Assembly: GCA_037367405.1 (NCBI GenBank)
Contig: JAZKJV010008882.1
Span: 496,001-560,000, forward strand
Length of the DNA: 64,000 nt
Origin: Ottelia alismoides
Taxonomy: Eukaryota; Streptophyta; Magnoliopsida; Alismatales; Hydrocharitaceae
Reading direction: 5' to 3'
Positions 33,570 through 43,523 of this stretch are shown in pieces; positions within the stretch are counted from its first letter, which is position 1, and each line of letters starts with the position of its first letter. The position numbers were made by a program, and so were the translations under genes. The notes beneath the pieces were generated by a model, which was not told where the DNA came from, made no database searches, and was given only the letters and a program-made list of their open reading frames with translations.

Positions 33570-36090
33570 TATGGTATCTCCACAGCTGATAGTGCCATGG
33601 TAAATCTCATGAAATCCTCTGAAAGTCTACTCAAAAACTTCGTTGCAGGAGGATATGAAGTACAAATATGTCTATGCTTTTGCAGAGCAATAGGCACATC
33701 GAGATAATATGCCATCTCATGAACACGTAAGTTACCCTCCTGAGAGGGTACCTTCTCATCCTGTAAGGATTCCTGCTGCATACACAACTCAGTAGTACCA
33801 TCAATAGAAACAATGTACTCATTGCATTACCTGAGTTGTACTCAATGCTTTAAATCTCGATTTCGATTTCGTTTCGAGATAGAGAAAAAACGAAACAATT
33901 TCAAAATTTCGACGAAATTTCGCCGGTTCCGGCCAAAATCAGCCTAGATTTGGGAAGAACGTTCCATATCGAGATTTCGGGTTTGGTGGAGTGTGGAAAC
34001 CGAAATTTCACCAAAGTTTCCGAAATTTGAAACACTAAGTATAATGGATGATGAGTAAGACTTGTGAATAAAAGGGATAGAGCGAGACCTACGACTAAAC
34101 ACACATGGCAAAAACTGAGTCAAGGTGGGTGGCAGTGCAGGGGCAGGAGTAGGTACTGGAGGTGGTAGTGGAGGCGACGGTTGTGGTGGTGGTGGTGGAA
34201 GTGATGGAGGTGATAGAGTTGGTACATGAGGTGGTAGAGCAGGAGGTAGAGGCATGTAGACCTCCTCTTCAGAATCAGATGGGACAAGTATGTCACCTAT
34301 ATGAGAGAAATACACAACAGACTCAAAGAATGTAACATCAGCAATGACAAAGTATTTCGGTCGAAGTGGATCAAAGCAACGATACCCTTTCTGGGTACGA
34401 GAGTAGCCAACGAAGACACACTTGACAGCTCTGGGGGAGAGCTTGTCACGACCGGGCGAAAGATCGTAAACAAAGGCCACAAATCCAAACACAAGGCATG
34501 TAAGGGAGAACATATCCTTCTCGAGAAACGCAATCGAGAAAGGAACCTTTTCTCCTAAAACAGAAGATGGTAGACGGTTCACTAAGTAACGGGCAGAGAG
34601 AACAGCATCACCCAAATAAGAGTGAGGAGCACGATTCTGACTCAGAAGGGTCCTAGTCACATCAAGTAAATGACAATATTCACGCTCGGCAATACCATTA
34701 TGCTAAGATCTATAGGCATACGAGGTCTGGTATACAATGCCAATAGACCTGAGAAACTCGAATAGTTGTAAAGTGCAAAACTCTAAGGCATTATCAGAAC
34801 GCAAATACCTGACAGTAGCAGAAAAATATACTTTATCTCATTAATAAATAATTTAATGACAGGTCCAGCCTCAAACTTATTCTTTAGCAAGAAAATCTAA
34901 GAAAGTATAGAATAGACATCTACAGCAACCAGATAAAAATGATGTCCCTAGTAATCAAGGACACAACTCGAACCCCAAATATCTAAGTAAAGGAGCTCAA
35001 ACAACTGAGAACAGCTCCGACTCTGACGATATGGAAACGAAGAACGATGATGTTTCATAAGCTGGCAAGCCTCCCATCGGAAGGAAGATCGCATAGAGAT
35101 CTGTGGGAGGAAATGACACGGCTTATGCAGATGAAAGTGGCTAAAACAAAGGTGTCATAGGTACGATGAGACTTGTCCAGTAGGAATAGTAGAGGTACCA
35201 ACATGAGGAGGTTGGACCAGTCTGTAGAGCCCTTGTTGCTCACGGCCACATCCAATCACCCTACTCGTGAGTATGTCCTGAAACACAAGAGAAAAGAGGT
35301 TAAAATGGCACAACAATGCAGATCCTTTGTAATCTGGCTAATAAAAAGCAAGTTCATCTGAAAATCAAGATCCTATAAAACATTATGCAGACGCATAGAT
35401 GGCATCAAATGCACCTCCCCCTATCCTGTGATGGGTAAGTGAACCCAATTTGCAATGAAAACCCATTTACCCGCGGGTATAGACCTGTAAGCCCTAAACT
35501 GGGCTCTGTCTCCATACATAAGGTAAGAAGCACCAAAGTCCAGGATTCATTATGTCATATTTGCACTGCTACAACCAGTAAAAGCATATGGCATACCTGA
35601 GGAGCTCAAAGATGTTCTAGTTGTAGCTACAGTATCTGTGAATCATGTAGTGGTAGTGCCAACAACTGGAGTCATGATTTCTCATATACGAGAGATAATG
35701 TCCTCAAAGCGTGAATCTGCCTGCGGAGTTGGTGTCTGAAGGCTAAATCTGCTCTACCACGCAAGCAGATGTGGGGTATCCATGCTTCTGATACCATGTG
35801 TCCTTGGAATGCCATGGTCGACGATAGCAGGTGCAGTGACCACACTGACATCCACCACCTCTACCACGTAGACTGTCCTCTAAGCTGAGAAGAACCTCCT
35901 CTGTCGTAAAAAGCAACCATCATTGAGGAAGGTTGTATAGTAGCAACATATAGAATAAGAAATCTGTTGAGGCGATTGTAAGCCTCCTCCATGTGAGGTA
36001 TGGTCGCCCCGGTCAAGTGCTGCCAAGAAAACTCAAACCATCGTGGAGTTCATGTATGTCATCTGCTGCTCTATGGAGGTCGTAATCAGC
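33570..36090 (-). pseudogene. copia B2 hinge, integrase, protease and gag remains
   Basis: The longest frame (34660-33944) carries the integrase end and hinge: LSARYLVNRLPSSVLGEKVP, KCVFVGYSRTQKGYRCFDP, and a Pro-rich linker. Further right broken frames give the integrase core (about 34690-35110), the protease/pre-integrase zone (about 35400-35570), and gag knuckle remains (about 35790-36020). A MITE sits at 33843-34037. Confidence 0.8.
33843..34037. mobile_element. hAT-type MITE, 195 bp, AAATTTCG-rich, copy 2
   Basis: It starts CAATGCTTTAAATCTCG and ends AATTTGAAACACTA, as the copy at 20008 does. The flanks AGTTGTACT and AGTATAATG are only partly alike, so the target duplication has decayed. 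Confidence 0.82.
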
Positions 36091-36092
36091 AT

Positions 36093-36239
36093 TGTAGAGA
36101 TAATTCTATGTATTCTGAGTAGTAGTTACTTATTTTATTTTCTTCGTGTCTATCTTATGTACTTTACCCATAAGTCTATCCTCTATATAAGAGAGCCTAG
36201 GGTTCTATGGAATAAACAAATCTTCTATTTTTCCCAACA
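36093..36239 (+). repeat. copia E 5' LTR
   Basis: This 147-bp LTR reads TGTAGAGATAATTC...TTTCCCAACA, with promoter motif CTCTATATAAGAGAGCC. The tRNA-Met primer site follows directly. Confidence 0.93.
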
Positions 36240-36653
36240 TGGTATCAGAGCCACGGTTGGTGCTCGGAACCCTAACCCTACCCCACTCATCGGCCTTCTC
36301 TTCTCTCTCCCCCTTCCGCCGCCGGCTTCAATCCAGCCAAACGGCTACCGCAGGTGCAGCCCAGCAGCCGAACAGTTGCATCGCTACCGCGGGTGCAGTT
36401 TAACGGCACCACCGTCGTCGTCGAAGGCCTCTTTCTTGTTCGTTGGTGCTCTAACGACCCCGGCAGCACTCTCTCCTCCTAGGTTGTCGGTCTTTGTAGA
36501 CGTCGGTTAACCCTCTCTCACCGCATCGCCGGAGTCCGGCGACGGATAGTGGATTTGAGTGCATAAGTCTACATATGTATTCAAATCCACACATGTTTGT
36601 GTAGACACATACACATTGCTCTACATACCTTTAGTATTTCTTCATCAGGACAA

Positions 36654-37470
36654 TGTCAGAAAGCAAAGCTGATGTGCCCGCCACAGGTGTTTTCCGCGAT
36701 CCAACGTCTATTGTCAAGATGGACTGGACGAACTATGAGCTCTGGACTATGCAGTTCATGAGCCTCATGAAGTCGAATGGTAAGAAGCATATTCTTATTG
36801 AAGAGGAATCAGTGTAGAAGACTGGGGTGAACGCCTCGTTGGAGGCAGATGATGCATATGCCAAAGTCTGCCTTTCAGGAACATTGACGATAGAGATCGC
36901 CAATGATGTGTTACATCAGCCAACTGCTAAGGCTATGTGGGATATCCTCGCAGCTACTTACTCTCAGGCGAGGAATGAAACCAAGATACTTCAACTTCAG
37001 TACGACATATTCACGATCAAGCAGAACGGACGACCTCCTTGTTCTCTGTATACATCCTTATGTGGGATGTTTGAGAAGCTTCACAGCTTCATGCCTCTCC
37101 CGGCTACCCCAGAGCAGCAGAAGACATACAGGAATGCTACCATGGTTAGTGTTTTTTGGCAGCCCTGAATCCTGAATATGATGCTGCTCGCTCCCAGATT
37201 CTTGCGGATGCAACTATTCCTCCTATGGAGGAAGCTTTTCGCAGGCTCAGCAGGATCATTGTTCCATCCTCTGCCACTAGTCAGACCTCTTCGATGATGG
37301 CAGTCTCCCGTAGCAGAGGTGCTTCTTTCTTTCGTGGTCGCAGTCCTCGTGGTAGAGGAGGCTGCAGTCGTCAGCCCTGCACGTTTTGCCATCGCCCAAG
37401 TCATACCGAGGAGACATGCTACTCCAAGCATGGTTTCCCTGCATCAGCCTGTGTAGCGGAGCAGGTCTAG
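36654..37470 (+). pseudogene. copia E gag
   Basis: Gag starts MSESKADVPATGVFRDP with KMDWTNYELWTMQFMSLMKS, a stop at about 36816, then ASLEADDAYAKVCLSGTLT, KAMWDILAATYSQARNETKI, KQNGRPPCSLYTSLCGMFEK and, after a frameshift near 37160, PEYDAARSQILADATIPPME and the CCHC zinc knuckle CTFCHRPSHTEETCY (37379-37423). It packages the RNA in the particle. Only one stop and one or two shifts break it. Confidence 0.9.
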
Positions 37471-37639
37471 TCTCCCATTGCTTCTGATCAAGACCAAAGT
37501 TTTGATGATTTCGTGGCCAGACTATGAGAAATCATGCCTTCTTCATCATCTCCTGGATGCCATTCATATGTCGCAGCTTTTGCCTCCGCCAGTACGTCTA
37601 CTACGGCCAGAACCTCAGGTAGTACTTATGCCTTTACAG

Positions 37640-38850
37640 CCTGGTATGGATCTGAGGTTCCAGAGTGGATTATGGACTCTGGGGAGACACACCATTTATG
37701 TGGAGACAAAGGTCAGCTTACATCCTACAGATAGGTTCCCCCAGGAAGGACGATGGTGATTGTTGATGGGACTCATTCCCCGATCACATGACAGGGGGAG
37801 ATTACATCAACGCCTCCAATGTGTCTGTAGAACGTGTTACATACCCCCGAGTTTTCAATGAATATGTTATCCATTAGTCATATTACGAAAGATTTGCATG
37901 GGCGAGCTATATTTGACCCATTGTCTCTTGTTTTTCAGGACATTCTTACAGGTGGGGTGATAGGTTGTGGCTGTGAGTAGGGTGGTCTCTATCGACTAGT
38001 CCAAACTCCCTATGCAGGCGCGTCTTTTATTTCAGCAGGATCGTCTCTCCTTTCACTTGGCATCTACGTTTCGGTCATCTCCCTCTCCAGATGATGAGTC
38101 ATATTTTGCCTCAGTCCTCATCAGGGTCCTCATTCCAGTGTGAGGCTTGTCAGTTGAGAAAGCATCATCGATCGTCTTTCGCTAGTCATCAGAGTCAGAG
38201 CAGTAGCTCCCCGTTTGAGTTATTTCATGTTGACATTTGGGTTCCGAGTCGTGTTCCTGGTCATCAGGGGCACAGATTTTATCTTGTTGCAGTTGATGAT
38301 TTCTCTCGCTTGTCATGGGTTTTCTTATTGAAGAATAAATCTGAAGCCGTGGATATGATCAAAATTTTTATCAATGAAATACAAAATGTTTTCTCTTCCT
38401 CTGTGAAATTTATAAGAACAGATAATGCTTTGGAATTATGTACGTGTTTCTTATTCCAATTCTTTTCATCTCATGACATTATTCATCAAACTACATGTCC
38501 TTACACTTCTCAGCAGAATGTTGTTGCAGAACGAAAGCATCGCCACTTACTTGACATCACTCGGACACTTCTTATTCAGAGTCGTGCCCGACATTCGTTT
38601 TGGGTTATGTTGTTCTTACATCATGTTATCTGGCGAATCGCATGCCTTCTACTGTCTTGGGTGAGAAAACTCCTCTCTCCATTGTTTTTCCTGATAAGGA
38701 GTTATTCTTACTTACCCCTCGTATCTTTGGTATCGTTGCATTCGTACACCAGTTGGCTCCAAGTCTTGACAAGCTCTCTCATAAGGATGTCAAATGTGTG
38801 TTTGTTGGGTACTCCAAGACCCAGAAGGGATATCGATGTTACGATCCTTT
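37640..38850 (+). pseudogene. copia E protease, integrase and hinge
   Basis: Protease keeps its active site in EWIMDSGETHHLCGDKGQL (about 37660-37720). Pre-integrase has CEACQLRKHH. The integrase core has FHVDIWVPSRVPGHQG, AVDDFSRLSWVFLLKNKSEA, IRTDNALEL (catalytic Asp present) and YTSQQNVVAERKHRHLLD (catalytic Glu present). The hinge has KCVFVGYSKTQKGYRCYDP, interrupted by the SINE. A frameshift lies near 38590-38640. Confidence 0.9.
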
Positions 38851-39016
38851 AAAAAAAGTACTAAGCATTCTCCCACTATAAGTAGGGTCGGCTACATGGA
38901 TTCTTGCTCAAATCCATGTTGAAAGATTCGACTATTTTTTACGTTGGTCATCGGCTACCTAACGCAACCCCTACAAGAGTGGGATTTGAACCCTGATCTT
39001 TTGTGTACGATCCTTT
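38840..39016 (-). mobile_element. Au-like SINE with 11-bp target duplication
   Basis: TACGATCCTTT occurs at 38840-38850 and 39006-39016 and encloses 155 bp on the minus strand. It has a B-box-like GGTTCAAATCCC (38983-38994), GCCGACCCTACTTATAGTGG, and a terminal T-run. The A box is missing, so it is 5'-truncated. Removing it restores RCYDPLQRKYY in copia E. Confidence 0.9.
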
Positions 39017-40250
39017 GCAAAGAAAATATTATATCGGTGATGATGTAACATTTTTTGAGTCTGTGATGTTTTTCTCCCCTACACGAGACCAACTAGCTTC
39101 ATCAGAGTCTGATGATGAGGTTTACATGCCACCTCCTCCCACATATCCGTCTTCTCATGTACCTGTGTTCGTTGTCTCACCTCAGCCACCACCACTGTCG
39201 CCTCCTCCTCCACATATTGTTTCACCATTACCAAAATTCTGTACCTGTCGACCTACCTCTGCTCATGGTAATCGTTCGTCATCCAACATGCCTCAGGTTT
39301 GTTCTGATAACATAATTTCTAATGATGGGTCTGGAGATATGTCTGTGTAGGGATCTTTACAGGAGATTAGCCCACAACAGAATGATGCTAGCCATGACCT
39401 GGATTTACCCATTGCATTTCGGAAACAAAAGCGTACATGTGTCTCTTATCCTATTGCTTCCTAGGTATTCTTTCATCGTCTGATAGGGGACTTTCTGAGA
39501 TTTGCAATTATTCTATCTATCGTGGATATTCCACGGAGCTACCAGGAGGCTATGAAGGATAGTCATTGGCGCCTAGCTATGGAAGAAGAAATGGTTGCCC
39601 TGCAATCATGTGGTACCTGGAGTTTGGTGTCTGCTCCTCGTGGAGCCTCTGTTGTCAGTTGCAAATGGGTGCTTACTGTTAAACACCATGCCGACGGGAG
39701 CCTTGATCGTTACAAGGCACGAGTAGTAGCTCGCGGATTTACTCAGACCTATGGCATGGATTATATGGACATTTTCTCTCCCGTTGCGTGCTACTCCATT
39801 CTACGGATCCTTCTTTCAGTTGCAGTGGTACGTGATGAGCCTTTATTTCAGCTTGATGTTAAAAGTGCATTTTTGTATGGAGACCTACAGGAGGAGGTCT
39901 ATATGCAACAGCCTCCAAGATTTGTTGTTGATGGAGAGTGTCACCAGGTTTGTAGACTCCATAAGGCAATTTATGGCCTTAAGCAAAGCCCAAGAGCTTG
40001 GTTTCATAAGCTATCAGAATTGGTGGAAAGACAGTGGTTCAACATATCAAATGCAGATCACTCACTGTCTGTGCAGAGGACACCTATTGTGATCATGGTT
40101 TATGTCGATATACTTGTTACAGGAGATGATGTGCATAGAATAAAATTGGTCAAAGAAGTTTTGGGTCGTCAGTTCGTTACAAAGGAACCGGGAACCCTAA
40201 GATATTTCTTAGGGTTAGAACTTGCTAGGAATGTGCAGGGTCTTGTGATG
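39005..40250 (+). pseudogene. copia E hinge end and reverse transcriptase
   Basis: After the SINE the frame reads DPLQRKYYIGDDVTFFESVM and a Pro-rich linker. RT runs from 39522 with YQEAMKDSHWRLAMEEEMVA, VVSCKWVLTVKHHADGSLDR, YMDIFSPVACYSILRILLSV, FQLDVKSAFLYGDLQEEVYM, KQSPRAWFHKLSEL, and a catalytic region reading VYVDILVTGDD (one residue lost from YVDD). It ends abruptly at 40250. The 268-codon frame 39522-40328 runs into B2 LTR at its end. Confidence 0.9.
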
Positions 40251-40256
40251 ATACCA

Positions 40257-40397
40257 TGTGAAGACAAAAGAATGAATTGTTTATTCATGAAGCCTAGGGT
40301 TCTCTTATATAGGAGAGTAACATGTTAAGCAAATTATACGAAGACAAAAGAAAGAAATAATACATAAAAGACATGAAAGACAACTAATATCTCAATA
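40257..40397 (-). repeat. copia B2 5' LTR
   Basis: On plus it reads TGTGAAGACAAAAGAATGAA...ATCTCAATA, preceded by ATACCA, the inverse of the primer site TGGTAT. It matches the 3' LTR at 31903-32047. Confidence 0.88.
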
Positions 40398-40861
40398 TAC
40401 TCACCCCTCGAAAATCCACCCCCTACAATTCAGATAGTTACTTGTGGTTCCATTCATAAAATGTCATATCGATATCGATAACGGTCCATCCGGAAAAGGA
40501 TATATCGAGATATAACATGTGGGAATGTCTAAAACGGGTCTAAAATGACATTTTTGCTATTTTTCAAAAATTAAGATCATCCAAGATATTAAAATAATAA
40601 ATAACCTACAAATACGCACTTATATCACACACATCGGTCGTTTATACCCCCATACATCGTGCATACCAGTTATTTTGAACATATCAAAGTTAATGTTGAT
40701 TCTTGACTTATCGATACTGGAAATGAAGTTCTTCCAAGTTCTTAAAACACTAAATAACTTACAAATATACTCTTAGATCACACATATCGATCATCTATAA
40801 CTCTTATATCATGCAAATCAGTCATATCGAACATATCGCTCGTATTGTTGATTGTTGATGC

Positions 40862-41090
40862 CAAAAACAGGGGGATACACTCTATGGTGTTCACCCCAAA
40901 TACTAATTGGTTAAAAAAGTTGGGAAAGACAAAATAGAAAAAGGAACAAAGACAAGTAATTACATATCCCAGTCATCCACGAACCTCGCAGACTGTATCC
41001 CCACATTTTCCTTGTAGAACCTCTGCCTAGAAAAGAGGATTGCGTTCCTGCCCAGCCACAAGGCCCAAAGAGTGGCAATAAGATTGTAGA
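40862..41090 (-). mobile_element. LINE 3' end fragment (minus)
   Basis: It starts (on plus) with the inverted 3' block GGGGGATACACTCTATGGTG at 40870, and the minus strand encodes the C-terminal IATLWALWLGRNAILFSRQ-type zf-RVT end. It is a heavily 5'-truncated LINE copy. Confidence 0.8.
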
Positions 41091-41175
41091 TCTATAGATA
41101 TTGGAAATGGTGTTTGTCCAAGTTCTTAAAACACTAAAGAACTTACAAATATACTCTTAGATCACACATATCGAT

Positions 41176-41630
41176 CACCGTCAACCACCTCTTCTTCGGC
41201 TGCCACTTGGTGTCGGGAATCTGGAACGATTTGCCTTGGGCGACAGCGGACAATCTCTCCGCCTTCTGCGAGATTCTTTGGTCCAACAGGAACAGGGCGA
41301 GGCGTGACCTATTGGCTCCTATCGCGCGGCTGTGGTGCATATGGCTTGGCAGGAACGATGTCATTTTCTCAGGGCAGTTTTTCTATCGTGAAAACATACT
41401 TATTTCGTGTTGTCGACTTATATCAGACTGGTGTATTCGGTAGGTTTTTGGGGCTCTCTGTGCTGCCGACTTTTTTCTTTTTTCTTTTCGCTTACGCACT
41501 CTGATTCCTTCTCTCCCTCCTTGACTTTGTAAGTATTTCCCACCTTTTTCCTTTTTCTAGTTATATATATGGCTGGGGCGAACACCATCGTGTGTATCCC
41601 CCTCTTTTTGAGCCTCAAAAAAAATATATG
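41176..41630 (+). mobile_element. LINE 3' end fragment (plus)
   Basis: The frame 41207-41443 ends the zf-RVT region (VNHLFFGCHLVSGIWNDLPW, LLAPIARLWCIWLGRNDVIF, YRENILISCCRLISDWC). The 3' UTR ends with the conserved block GGGGCGAACACCATCGTGTG (41575-41602) and A8. A 5'-truncated insertion. Confidence 0.88.
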
Positions 41631-42388
41631 ACCCTTATATCGCATATATAGGTTATATCGAATATATCATTGTTATTGTTGATTGCTAACTTGTGGATAT
41701 TGGAAATGCAGTCCATCCAAGTTATTATAACATTATAAGTTAAAAATATACATTCATATCACGCGTATCAATTATCTATGACCCTTATATTGCACATATA
41801 TGTCATGTTGAGCATATCATTGTTAATGTTGCTTGTTGACTTATAGTTATAGATATTGGAAATAGAGTTCATCCAAGACTTATATTGCATCACATATTAT
41901 GTATAAACAAAATGTTTGAGCTATTTTTGAAACCAAACAAATAAATAGCATAATAGCATTTTTAAAACGAGACATGATTCATAATAATATTTTCGAAAGG
42001 GAAAGAATATGAACTAAAATCGATCGGACACCCCCAAGGTGAAGAACCATTGTATGCACTCCCCTCTCGCACCATACTCTACCCAAAACGAAATATATAA
42101 AGCATGATGTATTTCAATACTAGGAGTAGTAAAATAAGTAGTAAAATCAAGCCTACAATAGTATTATTCATCCATATATAGATATCGATGAAATTTCGAT
42201 TATCAATCGATATCCGAGAATTTTTGTACTAGATCCATATATTTTTGACCGATACAGTTATATATCACTGATATATTGGTCATAGATCACCGATATCCTG
42301 GTAAATAGATATGTACCCTGATATCGATATCCCCCGCCTCTTGATACATGTATATCGATGATGCGATATGGCCTTCTATGGTTGCATT

Positions 42389-43416
42389 TATATTTCTTTT
42401 TTGAGATATCGGTTCCAATTACATCGGTTGAGATATTTCCCAGACACCTATCGTTCAAAGGTCAACACCACCTGCTTCTTGACTAACAACTTTAGTTGAC
42501 AACTACAAGATATTGATATTGATTGATGTTCCTCAGGAAAAAAAAACTATTGATTGCCGCAACTAATTGGAGGCTCTTTGAGTTTAAATCAACAAGGGGT
42601 CTCATATATAAAAGGCTTGCAAAAAAATAAACCAGAGGATAGATAGACATGCCAAGATAAAAGGGTTATAGTTGGAGTCAGCCTGGGGAGCTTTCTCTTC
42701 GAACATGATCTCAATTGGGTTGGTGTGAACTGTAGAATCGTAGGCACAATCACGAGCATTAGATGGATGCCCAGGCACTTAGAAGGGTGTTTTTTGAGGG
42801 GAGAAGCCATGGAGAAATTGAAATTTATAACCCATGGATCTATTAAAAAGAAACTGTATCCAAATAATGCATCCATTTGTATCCTTTAAACTTCCCAAAC
42901 ATAACAACCAAAACATCTGAGAATACAAACAAAGGGAAATCAACTAAGACAGCATCAGTAGCAGTGGGTGAAGCATATTGGGCCTAACAGCATCTTAGTA
43001 GGTGTTTAGGTTTTATTCGATGGATGTGGATAGAAAAAATTCCACCAAAGAACCACCTTTGTCATCCACCATTGGCGAAGAGCACTCTGAGTCTCGGACA
43101 AGTACAAAATCAGCAATAACCTAGCGGACAAGTGCACACGCAAATAGCTAGTCACAACACAGGGCAGTGAGTCCATGTTTCTTTGGGTATCTACTTCATG
43201 ATATTATATTTCACCTTAAAAAAGACAAAGGCATTATCAAAAACCAGATCATATGCCTTAGTTCTGTAATGTCTTCCAGTCCACATTTGACATGTTAGGA
43301 GATTGTATACGTGTTGCATTAATGAAAACCAGATTATTTAGAATACATTGCATGAGGCCAATCACCAATTTATGAACGGAAACAATAATTATAATATAAT
43401 AAAGTCAAAGGCATAC
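42389..43416. other. SEC5 intron DNA next to the giant-intron donor
   Basis: This is AT-rich sequence. The minus-strand frame 42876-42589 resembles nothing I recognise. The last bases are the splice donor GTATGC of the upstream SEC5 exon. Confidence 0.5.
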
Positions 43417-43523
43417 CGCGTTCATTTGGATCCGATATATCTTTAGCAGCCTTGCCACCAGGAGCGGTAGGGGAGCTCTCTGAAGCATCTGTTATAAGCA
43501 TTAAAGATCTACTATCAATTATC
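43417..43523 (-). CDS. SEC5: SEC5, upstream exon (IIDSRSLMLITDASESSP)
   Basis: This 107-bp exon encodes (G)IIDSRSLMLITDASESSP, then GGKAAKDISDPNER. It corresponds to the plant SEC5 segment LGIIDNKTLRLITESSGSP that precedes REKLVYFS. On the minus strand the acceptor is ttgtttgcag before 43523 and the donor is GTATGC after 43417. The split codons fit the neighbours: the GGG Gly codon is shared with the preceding exon, the GAG Glu codon with the exon at 8634. It is the most upstream exon found; the SEC5 start codon is not visible to its right within the window. Confidence 0.88.

Larger units (their letters stand above)
36093..40250 (+). mobile_element. copia E, 3'-truncated
   Basis: It has a 5' LTR (36093-36239), canonical primer site TGGTATCAGAGCC (36240-36252), gag, protease, integrase and RT in order. 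It breaks off in RT after LGLELARNVQGLVM at 40250, where B2 sequence begins. It lacks RNase H and a 3' LTR. It is closest to copia B1 in coding sequence. A SINE at 38851-39005 splits its hinge. Confidence 0.92.
31898..40404 (-). mobile_element. copia B2 (minus), with copia E nested inside
   Basis: The 3' LTR is at 31903-32047 and a related 5' LTR at 40257-40397, about 85% alike by eye. CTCAC lies outside the left LTR (31898-31902) and 2 bp outside the right one (40400-40404). Minus-strand RNase H, RT, hinge, integrase and protease/gag parts fill 32050-36090. Copia E (plus) then occupies 36093-40250, directly followed by six bases of the B2 primer site (40251-40256) and its LTR. A deletion removed the end of E and the start of B2 gag. 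Confidence 0.82.
40560..41900. repeat. degenerate ~165-bp tandem repeat array
   Basis: Units share ATATTGGAAATG, TTCATCCAAGTTCTTAAAAC, ACTTACAAATATACTCTTAG, ATCACACATATCGATCATCT and ATATCATTGTTAATGTTGAT. Copies begin near 40560, 40715, 41095, 41695 and 41855. LINE 3' ends at 40862-41085 and 41176-41630 interrupt the array. Confidence 0.7.
40447..42388. mobile_element. hAT-like element carrying an internal tandem array
   Basis: The ends CATAAAATGTCATATCG (40455) and, inverted, CATAGAAGGCCATATCG (to 42380) are flanked by GTTCCATT (40447-40454) and GTTGCATT (42381-42388), 7 of 8 identical. Both subterminal zones are full of ATATCGATATC motifs. The middle holds a degenerate tandem array of about 165 bp units, broken by two LINE 3' ends. 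No transposase is present. Confidence 0.68.
8635..43416 (-). other. SEC5: giant SEC5 intron (34,782 bp) built from nested elements
   Basis: The donor GTATGC begins at 43416 and the acceptor CTGCAG ends at 8635. The two exons join in phase to give DPNER-EKINYYSEKF, as in plant SEC5. The span contains two nearly complete plus-strand copia elements, a minus-strand copia with another copia inside it, rearranged copia parts, LINEs, a SINE and several hAT MITEs, with short stretches of plain intron between them. Whether the gene is still spliced across this distance cannot be told from sequence, but all five exons are free of stops. Confidence 0.85.

Noticed and set aside
8888..40404. CTCAC at the borders of both copia A and copia B2, taken as evidence of linked insertion
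   Set aside because: A 5-bp match between unrelated sites is expected by chance; each pair is explained by its own target duplication.
40862..41630. Opposed LINE ends as one twin-primed insertion
   Set aside because: Both carry the same LINE 3' end block, so they are two separate insertions in different repeat units.
42589..42876. Minus-strand frame as a SEC5 exon
   Set aside because: The protein has no similarity to SEC5, and the exons on both sides join directly in phase without it.
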